Part shown: one piece after another, positions 33,847 through 45,093 of the stretch
Position numbering within the stretch: position 1 is the first letter of the stretch
How the letters are laid out: the number at the start of each line of letters is the position of its first letter
Assembly: GCA_012934845.2 (NCBI GenBank)
Contig: WNNJ02003184.1
Coordinates: 1 to 64,000, forward strand
DNA from: Pomphorhynchus laevis
Lineage: Eukaryota; Acanthocephala; Palaeacanthocephala; Echinorhynchida; Pomphorhynchidae
Direction: 5' to 3'
Length of the DNA: 64,000 bases
The notes under the pieces: generated by a model
What the model was told of the DNA's origin: nothing
The model's database searches: none
What the model saw: the letters and a program-made list of their open reading frames with translations, nothing else
Translations under genes and position numbers: made by a program

Positions 33847-34836
33847 AACTATGAATTTTAACACCAAACCGTGCACAACAAGCAACAGCGATCAAGGTTG
33901 CAAATGCGACAGCGTTCCCATTTCAAAAGATTTTAATTTATCGGTTAACTTAATTGATAGTCAAACGTGTCCAAATACTTCCGATTCCGAAACCATGTCA
34001 CTTTGTACAATAACAAAAGCGCCTGAAATTACTACTGCCACTGGCACATTTACCAAATCAATCGATCGTACAGATGTCACTGACACTTCGAACAGGGATA
34101 GTACATGTTGTAATGTTGAAACTGGGACAACTAAATACCACATGTCACATTTGGCTGATAGTAAGTATGACAGCGACCAAACTAAAGATGATATAACTCA
34201 GCTAAATGCATTAACATCAACTATTCATTCCGAGAATGTCAATGTAGATGACTGCACAATTGATTCCGAACACATACCTAATCTTAATTTCGTTGACTTA
34301 CCTGAAACTAGTCATGATTTGCTTATCTTGAATGATTGTTTCATGATGATAGCGCTTTCAGTTTATGAAATGCTGAGAAGATTTTCCGTAACGCTTAAAC
34401 TAAGCCATTTCCTGTTCGAGGACTTTTGTGCTTGCCTGCTCTCCACGGTTATTTCTCCGTTGCTATGCGAGATTCATATTAGTCTTTTAAGATTGCTACA
34501 TAGGGATAATGAAGAAAACGGTATTGTGTTTACACATAACGACTTGAAGTCAAGCTATGACGTGCTGTTTCTAATTGGACTTGATTTTTTCACATGGCCG
34601 GCAATTCTGCTTCGCTTTGCCGAGGGGAGTCACTGGTCGGAAGATGTAATCAGCATACTGAACAACGATTACCCTCATTGTAGCTATCAAAATCGATTGA
34701 AGATATTAGAATTTTTAACTAATTCTGCGTTGGACACAACTCAGATTCGATCGTCGTTGAACAATTTTGAAACAGGCCTTCAACAGAATAAACAACAATT
34801 TTTACAGATCGAGGATCGATGTAGAATTTGCTCAAA
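33847..34836 (+). CDS. BPTF: BPTF exon 1: DDT domain and start of PHD finger
   Basis: Likely coding start ATG at 33,851, four bases after a strong acceptor; an in-frame ATG at 33,821 is possible if no splicing occurs there. About 150 residues of Ser/Thr/Asp-rich, low-complexity sequence lead to LPETSHDLLILNDCF and the DDT domain (about 34,300-34,640): VYEMLRRFSVTLKLS, FEDFCACLLS, LLCEIHISLLRLL, DLKSSYDVLF, TWPAILLRFAE. These match the BPTF/ACF DDT signature, which in the family contacts ISWI and DNA. The exon ends inside EDRCRICSK, the first Cys pair of a PHD finger, with donor GTGAGT at 34,837. Confidence 0.88.
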
Positions 34837-35454
34837 GTGAGTACTATCGTGATTGTTTTTAGTAACTACTGGATTTAATTAGTTAAATATAATATTTTTT
34901 ATTATTATTTAAATTTATTAAATGTTCATATTCGTTGTTGTTCTGACATATAATCCCAAACTGTTGTGCGTGATCTGTTTAATTTCGATGATGATCGATA
35001 AACTTATGCTTCATTTTTTGTAAATCTGCTCTAATCATACAACCATATACACATGTGTATTTGGTAATCGCAAGATATATCTCAGCATTATCATTCGTAA
35101 ATTAGAGGTCAAGTTATACAATTTTACAATTTTTAGGCATAAATTCATATGGAAGAAATCTCGCAGTGTAAAGTATTTTTAATAGTACATTATATTTAGG
35201 TGTCACAATATTTTTTATTTCACCAGTACTCATGCATTGTTGGACATTAAGTTGATGTTAATGCTAGAAAGGCTACATATATAACGATATAACTGCAAAT
35301 CGAAGTAATACCGAGAATTATCGTGTTCTGATAAGTGTTGAAATCTTGAATTTTGAAATAATGCGAGCAAAATAGATTACTTTCGTTTAACATACTTTAT
35401 TGCCCTACGCGTTTATCATATTTCTTTATTTGTTACAATAATTAATTATATTTA

Positions 35455-35935
35455 TCGCAGGTGGTTGTCTTTCATGGCGCCCCTGCGACAAGGAAAAAAC
35501 TCAAGAGATAAGCACTCTCAGCTGTATCTTCCATCCTGACTAATCAACCACTCCCTACCTTCACAAATCAAGTAAAATACCTGGGGTTCAACGTTACGGT
35601 GAACTAGTCAACGAAAGCTGACTTGGATGGACTTAAACGTATCCTGAAGAGAGCTAGGTGGGCCCTAAAACGGGCCCAACACCTGTCATTGAATGGTAAA
35701 ACCCAACTGCGCCTCTGGGGTACTTGGGTTATCTTAGGATTAGTCTTCTTTTCAAGAGGACGTCCCCAGGAACAAAGACTAAGGTTTCTCAAGCTCCTCG
35801 TCTCGCGTTTACCCAGCATAGTTCGCACCGACTGGACTCTTCGGGATAGGGGGTGAAAGACCCTGGGTGGTTTAGTCGGAGGACGGCGTGTTGGATTGGC
35901 TGGAGGGCTTAGATCCAACTGGACCTGAGGCCATA
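35455..35935 (+). mobile_element. 3' fragment of the I/Jockey-type LINE in BPTF intron 1
   Basis: Matches the last ~480 bp of the LINE at 23,100-26,990, in + orientation: HGAPATRK-like start, NQPLPTFTNQVKYLGFNVTV, DGLKRILKRARWALKRAQHL, RLWGTWVILGLVFFSRGRPQ, and the tail GCTTAGATCCAACTGGACC. It has frame breaks relative to the other copy. Sense orientation in the intron. Confidence 0.88.
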
Positions 35936-36771
35936 AAGACAGAAGACTTCAAAAGAAGAAACTTCTGACGTTTTATTAAGAAAATCTTTATTATTAATGA
36001 TATTTTGCCATATTAGTAATTAGTAATTAATATTTTTCAAAATATGTTTGCAAATATTTGTTACAACTTCGAACAATTAATGCAATCTTTTTCACTTCTC
36101 TACCGAAAAGAGATTCGTCGCAAACTGCACTACTCATTATAATAGTATATTCTGACTATACAAAGCTAAATGCATCATAGCTGACTACTAACATTTGAAT
36201 CATTATTTCTAGTCAATATTTTTTCAAAATGTCACTATTTAAGCTGTGGCCATAATTCCTTAGCTTATAGACCAAAATACTAACTATTTTCATAATTTAT
36301 GACTGGGTCACATCTTATATTTAGCAACTAGCTCTCATATGATAGTTATCAATAGGAACGTTCAGTATGATTTATACTACATTACAAATAATTTTTACAT
36401 AGTTTTAACTTAGCAAAATATTGAACACTAAAATTTGTAATTCTGCGTAACATGCAATCTATCAGAAATAAAAAATTATAACGTGAAGATAAAGACAAAG
36501 TTGCTGTGGTTTTGGCCAGTTTTTTTTCAAATGTAATTGATCTTTGGAAATTAAAAATTTCAGCACAAATCCGAAGTTGGAACTTTATGGTTTAAATGAC
36601 CGATTATATTTGAAAAAGGCTTTGGTCAAAACGTAAACAATTACGTATTTTGCCTGTTATCTAAAATAATTCTATATATAACTAGTGAGGTAAATCGATT
36701 TCCGGGATTCATCTTTTGAATACTCTTTTAATAAAATGGCATAGCTTAAACTAGAAAAAGTAGTATATATA
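35936..36771. other. BPTF intron 1, AT-rich part without feature
   Basis: No coding sequence or repeat recognised between the LINE fragment and the hairpin at 36,772. Confidence 0.45.
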
Positions 36772-36821
36772 ATGGTTGTATTTGAAATAGACAACGATTT
36801 GTCTATTTCAAATACAACCAT
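36772..36821. repeat. Perfect 23-bp hairpin in intron 1
   Basis: Arms 36,772-36,794 and 36,799-36,821 (ATGGTTGTATTTGAAATAG and complement) around a 4-nt loop CGAT. Size and shape resemble a foldback or a small-RNA precursor; nothing else supports either. Confidence 0.8.
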
Positions 36822-36839
36822 AATATATATTGGAATTTT

Positions 36840-37050
36840 CTATGGATCTAGACCAACTGCTTCTACCTAACATCCACTATATATATACATATATATATTG
36901 AATATTATTATCCGAGTTTTAGCTTTCGGCGATACTGCCTTCTTCAGAATGTGATTGTACAAATTTCTAAACTATAGCTACATATATTTTTTTTGATCTT
37001 TATATATAATAATATATATACGAAATCTGATTATTGGTCTCCACCAATAA
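36840..37050 (-). repeat. PLE/retrozyme-like end with hammerhead stem II core
   Basis: On the minus strand CTGAAGA-AGGC-AGTATC-GCC-GAAAGC (about 36,920-36,950): CUGANGA joined by a short hairpin to GAAA, with one extra A. Flanked by TATATA tracts. No coding part. Confidence 0.5.
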
Positions 37051-37665
37051 AAACAAAGATTAATTCTTCAATTTACGTTATAGCGTGATCCTAACCGGAA
37101 GTAGCTTATAAATTGATTTTAATTTATACTGACTATATATTGACCGCTAGAACTAAATGTTGTCAGCCACACGCAAACTGTAAATAAAATATAACACATT
37201 AAAATCAAACCATGTTATGTCAGTTTAGCGGAAACAGTAATTGTCATTGCACCCTGTGGACTCTCACTAAACATATATTTAATCAAATGCTGTTCAATTT
37301 CTCGGCGATATACGGTATCAGTAATTCCGCTCCTTACAACGCAGTAGTTCATGCTATTTATGTCAGAATGTGTCATGGAATGAGTCATGGCACCGTCATT
37401 AGTTTTTTTGTCCTATAATGAGACCTCCGAACATTAATGCATCGTGATAAAGTCATTGATGTTTGGCCTACGTATTATGGTCTACAATGTTTACATGATT
37501 CAACGTAAATACACGCGACTGACTTACAATTATTTCGACCGATTATTGCTATAGAAATATCAATACTGACACACACATATATATAACTTTGTATTGTTAT
37601 ACATTTGTACCATTTGAGTGCAAATAAGGTAAATTTTGTTACGCAGAATTAAACTTATTTTTTAG

Positions 37666-37786
37666 ACGCACTAACCTCTACAAATGCGCTCGATGTTTTG
37701 GTGCTTTTCACATCCAATGCGTTTACGACGAAATGAAAAATCATCCAATGGAAGACTGGATCTGTCCTGTGTGCGTTGCTTCAGAG
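37666..37786 (+). CDS. BPTF: BPTF exon 2: rest of the first PHD finger
   Basis: Acceptor TTATTTTTTAG at 37,665; completes a Lys codon begun in exon 1. Encodes RTNLYKCARCFGAFHIQCVY and then DEMKNHPMEDWICPVCVASE. Together with CRIC of exon 1 this gives the Cys4-His-Cys3 pattern of a PHD finger (C-x2-C, C-x2-C, H-x2-C, C-x2-C), the histone-tail-reading or structural N-terminal PHD of BPTF. Donor GTTGGT at 37,787. Confidence 0.9.
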
Positions 37787-38319
37787 GTTGGTTTTACTTT
37801 GTATTTGTACGATCATCGTTGTATATATATTAAACTTATGGCCAATTACTTCTGTTATATGCCTTAATTAAATGTAGATTATTTACTTTTGAATTTTATT
37901 AATGTCGGCTTATATCCTCACCCATTATGCTCATCAATATATCGTACTGCTTCATAGTTACCTAGTTCAAATAGGGTATCGAAAATCACCTACTTCAAGT
38001 GACTAGATAATTAAACGATTTAGATTATTCGACTGAATTTGGAATTTTAATTAAAGCCAATTGTTTTTATCATATAATTGAGAATTTAATCAGATTGAGC
38101 AATATGAATTATTTATTAATTTAACTAATTTGAGATGAATTTATTTAAAATGCTCACTGCAGCATCTTGGCCTGGACCAAAGGTCATTTATGCATACTCA
38201 AAAGAATTAAATCAACATCGATTTTAAGTTAATTTATTTGTGTATTCATTGTTACATTATTAAATTTTTCATGTTGCTTCAATCCTATTTATAAGCTCCA
38301 GCATCAGTGCGCTACATTT

Positions 38320-38800
38320 CAGTATTAATGGGCCTAATCAGCTACTGATCCAATATCTCCGTTTTACGTTTCGGTCCTTTTAATATTGGATTACCATAAC
38401 TCGACTCGCCTGTTTTATTCACATTTCAAATTTTATAAAAGACTTGTGTCTTACATTTTGCAAATTTAATTGAAATCATTTTTGATTTCAAATTAAATCA
38501 GCCTTATTAAGGAAGAAGCTACTTTGATATTGTATCAAATGATGCATTGATATTCTAAATACCAATGCTGAATTAAATCATCATTGAAATCAAAACTGAT
38601 TTCAATTAAATTTGCAAAATATATAAAAAACTCTTTCATTAATTTTAAATGCTAAATGTAAGACAAGTCTTTAATTCAATTCAATTGTCGATAAAGCAGA
38701 CGAATCGATTGATCGTCAGCCAACATTAAAAGGACTGAAATTAGAAACTTAGAAAGTGGAGCATCAGTTGATGAGATCCACGTTCATTAAAATTTAGCGT
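38320..38800. repeat. Imperfect foldback element in intron 2
   Basis: ACTTGTGTCTTACATTTTGC...GCAAATTTAATTGAAATCA on the left is mirrored by TTGATTTCAATTAAATTTGC...GTAAGACAAGTCT on the right, and the outer parts (TACTGATCC..., CGTTTCGGTCCTTTTAAT versus ATTAAAAGGACTGAAATTAG and GCATCAGTTGATG) also pair. Arms about 220 bp, diverged. The CGTTTCGGTCC motif again resembles PLE ends. Confidence 0.7.
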
Positions 38801-39279
38801 ACTGCTGTTGGCTTATATATATGATTAAAGCAACGTGCAGAGTCATCAAATATTTAAATCAAATCGATTATAAATTAATATGGAACTTTTTTGATGCATT
38901 AATTTTTCGAATAGATACGTTTGAGAATACGAGGCAAATAAATACAAGAGAAATATGCAAACTTTGTAAGTTACTTCATTTGCTTCAATAGAAAATTTGC
39001 ATGATTACTACAAGTCAAATCAGCTAACTGATTCAACACAGAAATCTGTTTTGCAATACAGGTGTTATTGAAAATTAGTATTTGTTTGTAATATGAACTA
39101 TGAAGCATATTAATATTGTTATGCACTATACCTACACCACTTCTTTTTTGTAATATCACTTGTTTATTGTTGCATACTAAAATCACACGTTCTTACCATT
39201 GTATATTGTATATTCTTCATCAAAGATGATTTGAAAACATTCAGTTACAAATAATATGAGAAGAATGAGCTATACAACA

Positions 39280-39456
39280 AAACGAGATTTATTTGTTGAC
39301 ATCGCTTTTTTAAATTATAAATCCTTCGAAGTTTATAAAGTCACATATATAAGCACATTATATTTGCACATTATTTTATTACTTCTAAAATTTTTGTTTG
39401 AAAAGACCAATGGCAATGGCGAAAATTTACTAATAAAGTTATTTTGTTTTCGTCAT
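39280..39456 (+). repeat. ~177-bp dispersed repeat, copy 1
   Basis: Nearly identical to 44,866-45,042 (ACGAGATTTATT...AAAGTTATTTTGTTTTCGTC). This copy lacks the 17-bp terminal inverted repeats of copy 2. The pair flanks BPTF exon 3 and the TE-filled intron 3 in direct orientation. Confidence 0.88.
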
Positions 39457-39877
39457 TATTGGGGATAATAACTAATAAAGTTTTGTTTTCTTGATTTTTG
39501 CGTTAAATGGTAATAAACGATTATATTTACCAGGAAAGGTATCCTGATCTACATCGCTTTTTAATTAAAATTGTAAAAAATGATATATTTATTACTATAT
39601 TATGTTTTGATATTCTTTGATATTCTTTGATATTACTTTATTATGTTTTGATATTCTTTATGGGGGATAACGTTTATATCCTAAATAATTGTATTTTATA
39701 TAAATTATACAAATACAAATAAATCAAAGATATAGTTTTAGTTAATGACAGCTGTATATTTATCCAATGTATAATATTGTTTTGATGTTACATTTTTATT
39801 AGAAATATTTACACAAATCAACAATATATGGTCGTATGATTGTGCAGTTTTTATGATTGTAGTACGTTTATTTCAAG

Positions 39878-39996
39878 GTTCGAGGAATATCTGATTGTCA
39901 AATCTATAAGCTAGATGTTCACGGTACACGCATGGATCCACTCGGCTTCGATGTATATGGAAATTGTTACTATTTCACCGTTAGGCGATTATTTAT
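39878..39996 (+). CDS. BPTF: BPTF exon 3: conserved block after the PHD finger
   Basis: Encodes VRGISDCQIYKLDVHGTRMD and PLGFDVYGNCYYFTVRRLF. This aligns with the vertebrate BPTF segment following PHD1 (VTDC..., PIGYDRSRRKYWFLNRRL), including the G-[FY]-D-x-x-x-x-x-Y-[WY]-F core. Acceptor TTTATTTCAAG at 39,877, donor GTAAGT at 39,997. Confidence 0.88.
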
Positions 39997-40489
39997 GTAA
40001 GTATATATTTTTGTAAGATTTGATTCATTATTTCTAAAGAAATTAGCTTTCTAATTAACACGCAGGCCTCAAGATGGCTATTTCTATATAAAGAGGTAAA
40101 CTAATCAAATTTGAAATGATGTTTTTGTGATATTCATTGCACATTCAACCTACTGAATGTGTATTATATTGAACATTGTCTTTACTATCGGCTGGGTTTG
40201 CAATAATAGATTTAGATATGCAATCGTTTGTTAAAATTAGATAAGGATCTGCATTTTTAACGATTATTGATTATGTTTTGTATTAATGATAATATTTACA
40301 AAAAAATATATTTTTACGTTCAAACATATAAGTAAGCTATTTCATAATATAGCTTATTACATATCACTATTAATTAAATCACATCTTTTAACTGAAGTTA
40401 AATATTTTGCACAATGCATCATGAATTTAAAAATGAAAACATTTTAATCTTAAAAATGTTTTTAAGTATAAATAAAATACTTTAATAAG

Positions 40490-40740
40490 ATTTATTTTAA
40501 ATACTTAGAATAAGATACTATATAATCAAATTTCATCAGAAGAAATACGCCATTAACCCGTATTTGGCCCCGCTGCTATGTTGGGTAATGAAGTTAGGGG
40601 CCGAAACCTGATAGCATAGCAGTTCTACCTGATGACCTATAATCCTTATTATGATACAACTTATGTTATTTATTAGTCAATTCATAAAGATTGACTTTTA
40701 TTTTAAATTTTAATTTTTTATTTTAACTTGATTTAAATTA
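40490..40740 (+). repeat. PLE-B terminal repeat, left part, in intron 3
   Basis: Contains GTATTTGGCCCCGCTGCTAT, GGGGCCGAAACCTGATAGC and CCTGATGACC. The match to the 31.8-kb copy stops at TTTAAATTA, exactly where a LINE is inserted, and resumes at about 42,596. Confidence 0.82.
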
Positions 40741-42595
40741 AACCTCAAAAGAAATCAAGCGCATAAAATATGAAACTTAATTAAAGAAAAACAATTAACG
40801 GATAAACTCTCCAGTCTCAAATATTTCCAAGAAGTCATTTGTTCTGGAACTGCTAGGTACAGGGAATTCGTCAGACTTTTGGAAAGGTATTTCACGACTA
40901 AAGCCTAGTGGATGTAAATCAGATTTTGCTAACCTTAATCAATCTGATTTAGTATTTGCCTTAAATGAAATAAATGAGGAAATCACGCCAGTATTGGATA
41001 AAACTAGGATTACGAATGAAACTATACGTTATGAATCATTGGATGTTGTCGTTTCCGCATCAGAAATAAGTTCGGAATTAACTCGCTTGAGTTCAAAAAA
41101 AGCATGTGGCCCAGAACTGCCCGCTTGAATACTCCGGTATTTGGAAGATGTATTGTCTGAACCTTTAGCACATTTATTTTCGGAAATATTTCGATCGGGA
41201 AATGTTCCTGCTTGTTTGAAGATGTCTAAGGTTGTGTTAGTTCCGAAAGGAGGTTAATCAATATCTAAAATGGCATATCGTCTAATATCGTTGCTTCCGG
41301 TCATCGCTAAAATACTAGAAAGCTGTTTTCGTCGACGAATTTATCACAAATATAGTAATTATTTAGACAACAATCAATTTGCGTTTCGACCCGCAGGATC
41401 GACGAACAATGCTCTATTGTCAATCCATCATGTTTTGGTAGATACTCTAGACTCTCGCCTCTTTCCTGTAGTACAGCTTTTACAGGTTGACATTTCGAAT
41501 GCCTTTGATAACGTATCTCATGCGAAACTATTAATAAAGTCCAGAAATGCAGGATTCTCTGATTGGCATTTTAATTTTTTGAACTCCTTTTAAGATAACC
41601 GGTTTTAATGTATATCTCACCTTGGATCAAATTCAGTACCGCGTTGTATATTTAAAGGTGTTCCATAAGGAAGTCTAATTGCACTATTTCTATTTGGAAT
41701 TTACATGAATGATTACTGTGTCAGTTGATCATCGTCAAAATGTTTTAAATATGCAGACGATCTTACTATAATAACCCGCGGTGACAACTATATACAATCT
41801 AACATTATAATTGAACAGAAATTAAGTAATCTTAAAGAATGGTGCTCGTGTAATGATCTTAGTATAAATGTGACGAAGTCAAAAATTATTCAGTTTTGCG
41901 TTTAGACGACCTCATTCTAATTTAATGTTGTTTAACTTTGGTCTAGAGAGAGTCAGTTTCTTAAAGATTTTGGGCTTGATATTTAAGTCGAACTTGTCTT
42001 GGAAGAGGCATGTTGAAGATACCGCATCTAAATGTGCTAGGCGTCTATACTTTTAAAAGTGTTAAAGCAAAATGGTGTATTTGACTAATAGCTAGAGCTT
42101 GTTTACAATGCGACCATACGTTCAATTCTACTATATGCATATCCTACACTTTGTGACATGACATCTTTTGAAATTAAAAAGCTTATTCGCATTCATAATC
42201 GAGGGCAGCAAATATGTGGCAAGAATATAAAACCACTTGAAGTTTCAATGAGCAGAATTTTAAAAAAGAAATCGTGTACATCCATTGTAGAAAATTTATT
42301 GACAATTTCATCATCACAATAATTTGAGATGGAAAAGCGATACGATCTACGAAAGTCAAATAACATAGTTAAGCTTGCTCATACAGAAAAGCTAAAGCGC
42401 AGCTTATTACTTACAGCATTACTACTCAGAACGTCAGCTATTTAACTGTTTAATGTGTAATTTTAAGACATTTTGAGAATATTATGTGTAATTTTAATTT
42501 TCCCACTTGTATATATTTTTTCATACCTTCAAATTTTGTCTATCGTATGAACAAAGATACATGTTCATCTTGTAAAAATAAAGGATTATTGATTG
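40741..42595 (+). mobile_element. CR1/Jockey-like LINE inserted in a PLE-B terminal repeat
   Basis: RT blocks in order: ISSELTRLSSKKACGPELPA (41,070), LISLLPVIAKILESCFRRRI (41,280), NQFAFRPAGSTNNALLSI, LLQVDISNAFDNVSHAKLL (41,490), a decayed GVP.GSL block (about 41,660) and KYADDLTIITRG (41,750), then LSINVTKSKII. Several stops and frameshifts; 5'-truncated, no endonuclease seen. It differs from the two other LINE families of this window. Clade assignment is tentative. Confidence 0.78.
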
Positions 42596-44270
42596 ATTAT
42601 AAAAAATCTAAAAACAATTATTTATTTTATTATTTAATTATTAAATTTTGGTTTATCGTTATTATGTTTTGTTTATTTTATAATTAAATACGTAGACTCA
42701 GTTAGCTGATTCGATTTTAAAAAATATTGGAAAGTAGTCGAAATTAATACTGATATAAAACACTTAAAGTATTAATTCCATAAGAGAATTTTTCGAACAC
42801 TCAGAAGAAACTTTCAATAAACTTATAATAACTATAACGCCTATCTAGCAAACATTAAACCATCAAATAAATATAAATACATGGATAACATTGAATTAAT
42901 AGAATCCTTAAATATTTTGATAAAGCAAAATTATTTAAACGTATTTAATCATCTATATTTAGACAAATATAAGATGTTGACATGGGTGTTAATAGTATCC
43001 CAATTATAGCTGACTTGTTTTTAAGCTTTATAGAATATGAATTTGTTCATAACTGTGTAAAAAATAAGTCTAAATTATATAAAGATATGAAATATATGTT
43101 TTGATATATTGATGATATATGTGTATTTAATTCTAGCAATTTTTATTCAATAAGCGCACAAATTTATCCAGGTAGCCTCATTCTTAATAAAACCAATATT
43201 AATGATAAAGAAAGTATATATCTTGATATCAGCATTAAATTAACATCAATTAAAACTACTTTTAATTTATATCGTAAAAATGGTGTGTTTAAATTTACAT
43301 GAAACATACTTTTGCATGAGCATTCACATATGATACATTAAATAATGAAATTTTAAGAATTGCCATAATTTGTTGACCGCTAGGTGTAGTATCAGCCGAT
43401 TCGTCGTCGATTGATTTGTTCGGGTTTCGTCTATTGTCAGTTAAACTCTTCGTGCTGTCTTCTGTACAACGTCATAATGATTAGGCGGCTAAATAGCTGG
43501 TCAGTTTGTATTAGCCGTTGGGCTAGTTTCTCAGTGGACTAGCTCGGATCCCTCGTTTGACCCTAACGGTGAATTAATCTTAAGAAAGCAGAATAGGGCG
43601 AATGAGGTCTTGTTTTCTCGCAACAAAAGATATTAGAATATCAGAGAATATGGAGGGCAGCAGAGAACTGAACAAAACCCTTTTTGATCCTCATATAGGG
43701 AGATGTGTCAAAAGATATATCTTAAACCTAAGATATACGTTTTAAGCTTTATAGAATATAAATTTGTTCATAACTGTGTAAAATTAAATCTAAACAATAT
43801 AAATATATGAAATATATGTTTCGATACATTGATGATATATGTGTATTTAATTCTAATAATTTTTATTCAATTAGTGAGCACATTTATCCAGAAAGCCTTA
43901 TTCTTAACAAAACCAATATAATGATAAAGAAGGTGTATATCTAGATATGAACATTAAATTAACATTAACTAAAACTACTTTTAATTTATATCGTAAAGAT
44001 GACATATTTAAATTTACAAGAAACATATTTTTGCATAAGCATTTATGCATACCATATAATATAAAATATAATACATTAAATAATGAAATTATAAGAATTG
44101 CTAAAATCATTTAAATAATTTAATAGATGCATATTTCAAATAAGGTTACAGAAAATAATTAAATATATAAATCAACAAAATATTATTAAAAATAAATTTA
44201 AACTGTTAAGCGGAAATCTAGACAGGAAAATTTTAACTAAATATCTATACCATAATAATGATGATCGGTA
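42596..44270 (+). mobile_element. PLE-B copy in intron 3, rearranged
   Basis: Starts with the right part of the terminal repeat (to about 42,720), followed by RT pieces: NIELIESLNILI (42,890), SIPIIADLFLSF (43,000), YIDDICVFNS (43,095) and HEHS (43,315). After a foreign ~360-bp stretch the same RT segment occurs again (43,740-44,110, RYIDDICVFNSNNF), so two partial copies are joined. Dead. Confidence 0.8.
43376..43738. other. GC-richer foreign block inside PLE-B
   Basis: About 360 bp clearly richer in G+C than its surroundings, beginning TTGACCGCTAGGTGTAG and ending TAAACCTAAGATATACG. No ORF of note and no match elsewhere in the window was seen. No clear tRNA-type A/B box pair. Could be a SINE or a piece of a LINE 5' region; unassigned. 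Confidence 0.5.
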
Positions 44271-44850
44271 ATTAAATGGCTTTTTATTGTAGCTATAAAG
44301 TTAAGTATAAAGTTTACTTGTTTTTTCGCCAGATGCATTGATAGGTGGTTACTATGTTCATCGACTCAACCTTTTTTACGTATTTTAGTAATCGATATTT
44401 TATAAAGGATGATGATATAAAAATACATACTGCATTATCGCTTATAAATATCTTTACTTGCAAGGCGATAAATGTGCGAATTCACTAAAACACGCATTCC
44501 GCATTGGATTTTTAAAGACAACGAATGCATTTGGAATCGATTTATATTCTCTATAAGATTACGTTATGGTTGAACTTAATTTATTCTTGGAGAACCATCC
44601 CTTGAATAGAAAATTCACTCTTTGCCATTGCTAGATTATTTTGAATTTTGTGATAATTTAATAGTTTAATAGTCTTTTATGAATAGAATGTTTTGCCTAA
44701 TGCACCACACTTTATTGGAACTTTATTGATAATAATTTTTATCAGATGGACCTAAAATATTACTTTTGCAATTACATATTTTTGTACATGTTTTACATGT
44801 TTTGTATATTTAATTGATTAATTAGATTCTAATGGTTAATATAGCAAGAT
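44271..44850. other. BPTF intron 3, AT-rich part without feature
   Basis: No coding sequence or repeat recognised. Confidence 0.4.
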
Positions 44851-44853
44851 TGC

Positions 44854-45053
44854 TAACCATTTGCTAACGAGATTTATTGCTGACATCGCTTTTTTAAATT
44901 ATAAATCTTTCAAAGTTTATAAAGTCACATATATAAGCACATTATATTTGCACATTATTTTATTACTTCTAAAATTTTTGTTTGAAGAGACCAATGGCAA
45001 TGGCGAAAATTTACTAATAAAGTTATTTTGTTTTCGTCGTTAGCAAATGGTTA
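44854..45053. mobile_element. ~200-bp MITE-like element with 17-bp terminal inverted repeats
   Basis: TAACCATTTGCTAACGA (44,854-44,870) and its exact complement TCGTTAGCAAATGGTTA (45,037-45,053) enclose the ~177-bp repeat also present at 39,280-39,456. TA at both ends would fit a Tc1/mariner-type target. It ends only 41 bp before the exon 4 acceptor. No coding capacity. Confidence 0.65.
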
Positions 45054-45093
45054 ATATCCAATATCAGTTAATTGCTTTTGTGTTTTGGTCTAG

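Larger units (their letters stand above)
37787..39877. other. BPTF: BPTF intron 2
   Basis: AT-rich intron of about 2.1 kb. It holds a large imperfect foldback (38,320-38,800) and one copy of a ~177-bp repeat (39,280-39,456). No other gene seen. Confidence 0.7.

Noticed and set aside
43376-43738. tRNA-derived SINE call for the GC-richer block
   Set aside because: No convincing A-box/B-box pair or 3' tail was seen; left unassigned.
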